From Hypsibius dujardini (lineage: Eukaryota; Tardigrada; Eutardigrada; Parachela; Hypsibiidae): a stretch of 21,927 bases of DNA. The notes beneath the pieces were generated by a model, which worked only from the letters and a program-made list of their open reading frames with translations, made no database searches and had not been told where the DNA came from. Positions 19,301-21,927 of the stretch are shown here, piece by piece; position 1 is the stretch's first letter; every line of letters starts with the position of its first letter. Location: positions 1 through 21,927 of the forward strand of contig LRSR01005982.1 in the NCBI GenBank assembly GCA_001579985.1. Reading direction: 5' to 3'. A program made the translations under genes and the position numbers.

Positions 19301-21906
19301 AATGCATCCATGCTGCCTCGTTGCACTGTGAAGAGCCGACGGGAAACGGAAATGTTGCTGTTGCAGGTCGCGCGAGTAGCCTTGACTTTACTAATCGTGA
19401 TCACATTTGACAACGGACCCAGTATCGATCAGCTGCCGAGCAAGACAGCGGCTTACATTAAGAACCGCACGGCCTCACAGTATAATTTCACGGTACCACC
19501 AGAGCAAAAGGTATAATTGAGAAGTCCTTTTATTTTGCCGTGCGGATAATTCATCAATAACATATTGGTGCATGATATTTCGGGCATATTGCGAAATGAT
19601 GAAATTTTAGTAGATTTAAAATAAATTGTGATAAAATTATTTTTAATTTAACATTAGTAGTATAGCATAAAGTGGCATACAGTGATTTTTTAATTAGTAC
19701 TAATACTATTGTCCAAAATTAAATATTTTTGAAAGCCTTGAAATAAAACGGAGCAGAGATTCCATTGGATCTCAAATTAATACTTTCTTTTTGTGATGAT
19801 TTGATTTCTTATCTGAATATATATAGCAGAGACTATGAAATTAATGCATATTAACATTAATAGTGAAACATAGTCGTGTCGTTTCCAAAATTTACATGTT
19901 CTTTAAATTACGTACAATTATTCTTTCGAAAGATAATCTTGTGTTAAATTCAATGCGGACAATTTTAGGTTTCCGCCATTGCTGTGTCAGCCTTTGAAAC
20001 CACCTTGATGTTTGCCCTGATTGCAAACGAGACAGTAAATCGTCCCGAAGCAGACCATAAACCAAATCTCAACGACGGAGCAAGCTTTGCCAAGGCTTTC
20101 CTGAATCGAACTTTTGTCTTGCCCACCGAAAACCTGTACGTCACAAGCGGCGGTGAAAGATATCCGGACATTCTCGCATCGCAGCTCAATTCTACGTCCG
20201 GATACTTTGAGGTCAGCGACTTTAGGCACGCTTAATCACATCACTATTTAGTTGGCTAATTATTGTATTAAACGACCGTCGATCATAAGAAAGCGTTGCC
20301 TGATTTGAAATACTCCTTGAAAAATAAATCTTAATGAAGTACAAGTCTTGATTTACTGACACAGGCACATGCACGGGATAAGAGGCACAGACACAGACAC
20401 AGACACAAACACAGACACAGACACAGACACAGACACAGACACAGACACAGACACAGACACAGACACAGACATAATTCCCTCATCAGTAATTGGGTCGATC
20501 ACAGTTCGTCGAAACTTGAAAACTATTGTGGGATAGTAGAATGATTATTTCATTATGGTTCATTGCAGCCCGTCTCCCTTTACAATGCCCAAAGGGAAGC
20601 TCTTTCAAGGCCGTTCGGGCGGAACTATAGCTGGCCGAAAGGCACTCCTCCGGCTAACGAGCCTTATTGTGGCTTCACCGGGCAAAACCCAGTTTGCCGA
20701 GAAGACAGTACGTCTATTTGAAAGCACAAATGTGGGCAAGATCACAGTGCTTATCAAATTTCAAAAATGAAATTTAATTACCGTCTCTATTCCAGCACAA
20801 GCTGCAATGATCCTAGCCCTAGCTGCTGTCATTGCAGTAATGCTCTGTTTGTTGCCCCTTTCCCGGTAAATATCTTATCCTAGTGCGGTTTCCATTTAAT
20901 ACGAGTCAACAGTGTATGCATATACAGTAAACTCTATCTACACACTTGTTTTTATTGCCTATGTGCCCCAGTTAAAGTCACCCTTAGAGCTTTGGCCCAG
21001 CAAAATAGGAACCAAGTTCGAACCAATTCCAGCTACCGCTTGCTGCTGCTTTTCAACGATTAATTGATTGTTGATTGAACTCCCCCAACCATCGGAGAAC
21101 AGAACGGATTAAAATTAGAAAACAGATTAATATACAAAATCTAACTTTGATCGGCGTTACAGGTCGTGACTTACTCAGATGAGGCGTTTTAGGCATCGAA
21201 AAACACTCAAGAAATCAATCTAGGACGCTTGACTGTCAAAAGATAAATTAGCTCATTCAATTGATCAATCAAAAGTAGCTGCTTGCGTTGGCTGAAATTG
21301 AGTCGAACTCGGATACCCTATTTTGCTGGGCCAAAGCTTAAAGGGTGGCTTTAACTTGGGCACATAGACATTAAAAGCAAGTGTGTCTATAGTTCTTCTA
21401 ATTGTGGCTAAAACGGAAAGGGACCTGCTATATTTTGTGCGATGTAAATTGAATTTGACTTGTGTCTGGAATCATTCTATTTTGAGTTAAAACTGCAGAA
21501 ACAGTTATCATTAGAAGAAAATTCTTGCCGATTCAGCTTAATCTTAAAGACGTGATGCTTGTTTGAGGTCCCGCGCATAATTCGCTCGAATCGGTTGTAT
21601 TCTCGCGGTCTTTTTTAAGAATTGGACCGGAAAATCGATCAAGCCGGTTCAGTTAAGCGGTCCGGTCCGGTTTTTGACATTCCTAAGTATTTGTCTATAT
21701 TATCTGTTTTTCTACATTAACTGTTATTCAGACGTATCCAAAAAACAGCACACAATTTTTAACTTATTACCGGCAGGTACATTATGTGGAAATTAGCGCT
21801 CTCCGACCAGTGGTGGCTACTCGATCAAGATCCCGCCCTCCTCAAGACTCCACAGGCGAGGCGGTACTCCAACTCGACTGATTGCCTCTCCGAGGGCAGT
21901 TATTAA
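16391..21906 (+). CDS. Copy B: paralogue of the receptor at 2815-8511 (12 exons, 549 aa)
   Basis: Exons: 16391-16736, 17557-17598, 17690-17714, 17777-18084, 18450-18493, 18632-18670, 18747-18833, 19334-19510, 19969-20211, 20569-20707, 20796-20865, 21777-21906. Ten of the twelve exons have exactly the lengths of copy A; the total of 1650 nt is in frame. Domain order is the same: signal peptide (FFHILLLHLWWG core), NPR/receptor-guanylate-cyclase type ligand-binding domain, cysteine-containing juxtamembrane region, one TM helix, short tail. Differences from A: P126 becomes S in the exon-2 segment; one potential N-glycosylation site is lost (SNVT to SDVT in exon 5); a 12-bp in-frame deletion shortens the TM exon by four residues; the tail ends SEGSY after 43 residues instead of 58. 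Many exon differences are silent and no frame is broken, so the gene looks functional. The stop lies 21 bases before the window end, so downstream sequence cannot be checked. Confidence 0.8.
18909..19289. mobile_element. Inverted-repeat element in intron 7 of copy B, orthologous to 5295-5637
   Basis: The left end AGGGGGTGGCAAACTCC and the right end GTGTGCCACCCC form inverted repeats that also contain GGGTCCA, GGGG and GGACCCCTGGA elements. It sits in the same intron and orientation as in copy A, so it predates the duplication. The open frames at 19136-19331 fall on its right arm and are not separate genes. Confidence 0.65.
20360..20471. repeat. CACAGA microsatellite, intron 9 of copy B
   Basis: Hexamer repeat, about 30 bp longer than in copy A and almost uninterrupted in its second half. 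Confidence 0.9.
20941..21385. mobile_element. MITE in intron 11 of copy B only, ~60-bp inverted repeats
   Basis: The arms begin CACACTTG and share GTGCCC, AGTTAAAG, CACCCTT and TTTGGCCCAGCAAAATAGG in order, inverted at the right. TCTA lies on both sides (20937-20940 and 21386-21389). Copy A reads CTCTATCTATAAAATTC across the empty site. Confidence 0.85.
21589..21693. mobile_element. Remnant of the AACCGG-rich element in intron 11 of copy B
   Basis: TTCGCTCGAATCGGTTGTAT, GGACCGGAAAA and GGTCCGGTCCGGTTTTTGAC match the right end of the element at 7710-8243. The sequence corresponding to about 7455-8140 of copy A is absent, consistent with a deletion in B. Confidence 0.65.
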
Positions 21907-21927
21907 AAGGTGGGCGGAAGTGGGCAT

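Larger units (their letters stand above)
14605..21906 (+). repeat. Duplication unit B
   Basis: Direct repeat of unit A in the same orientation, with about 6.1 kb between the units. It carries its own insertions (20941-21385, extra sequence near 15836-15950 and in intron 4) and lacks four inserted elements of unit A. Its left edge is close to a TCTG microsatellite. The right edge is not visible because the window ends. Confidence 0.8.

Overview
The window is animal (metazoan) nuclear DNA. It is AT-rich and carries many short exons with GT-AG introns, microsatellites and non-autonomous DNA transposons. No bacterial-type genes, operons or ribosome binding sites are visible. An invertebrate is likely; I cannot name the species.

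The backbone is two diverged copies of one gene on the + strand: copy A (block about 431-8511, coding 2815-8511) and copy B (block about 14605-21906, coding 16391-21906). Each can be assembled by eye into 12 exons with matching boundaries and phases. The models close exactly in frame, giving 568 aa for A and 549 aa for B. Each has a signal peptide, a ligand-binding domain of the natriuretic-peptide-receptor / receptor guanylate cyclase type (periplasmic-binding-protein-like fold), one membrane helix, and a short cytoplasmic tail that stops before any kinase-homology or cyclase domain. The layout resembles a clearance/decoy receptor (NPR-C-like) more than an active guanylate cyclase.

Between the copies lies an unrelated gene on the - strand (13081 to 10054). 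I assemble it as six small exons, about 202 aa, and do not recognise the family. Its fourth exon is split by a 1546-bp transposon (10755-12300) with 26-bp terminal inverted repeats and a TA target duplication. Removing the element and one TA restores the exon as 35 in-frame codons. A hAT-like element (10895-11498) with a perfect 8-bp duplication is nested inside it. Other exon-like open stretches lie at 8852-9000 (+), 9290-9955 (-) and 13915-14085 (-), all weak.

Comparing the two receptor copies shows which transposons came after the duplication. Copy A alone has short inverted-repeat elements at 1351-1591, about 1793-1926, 2180-2456 and 3923-4205. Copy B alone has one at 20941-21385. An intron-7 element and the right end of an AACCGG-rich intron-11 element are shared, so they are older. 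Similarity between the copies is patchy: some intron/exon blocks are nearly identical while neighbouring introns have drifted, as expected from gene conversion.
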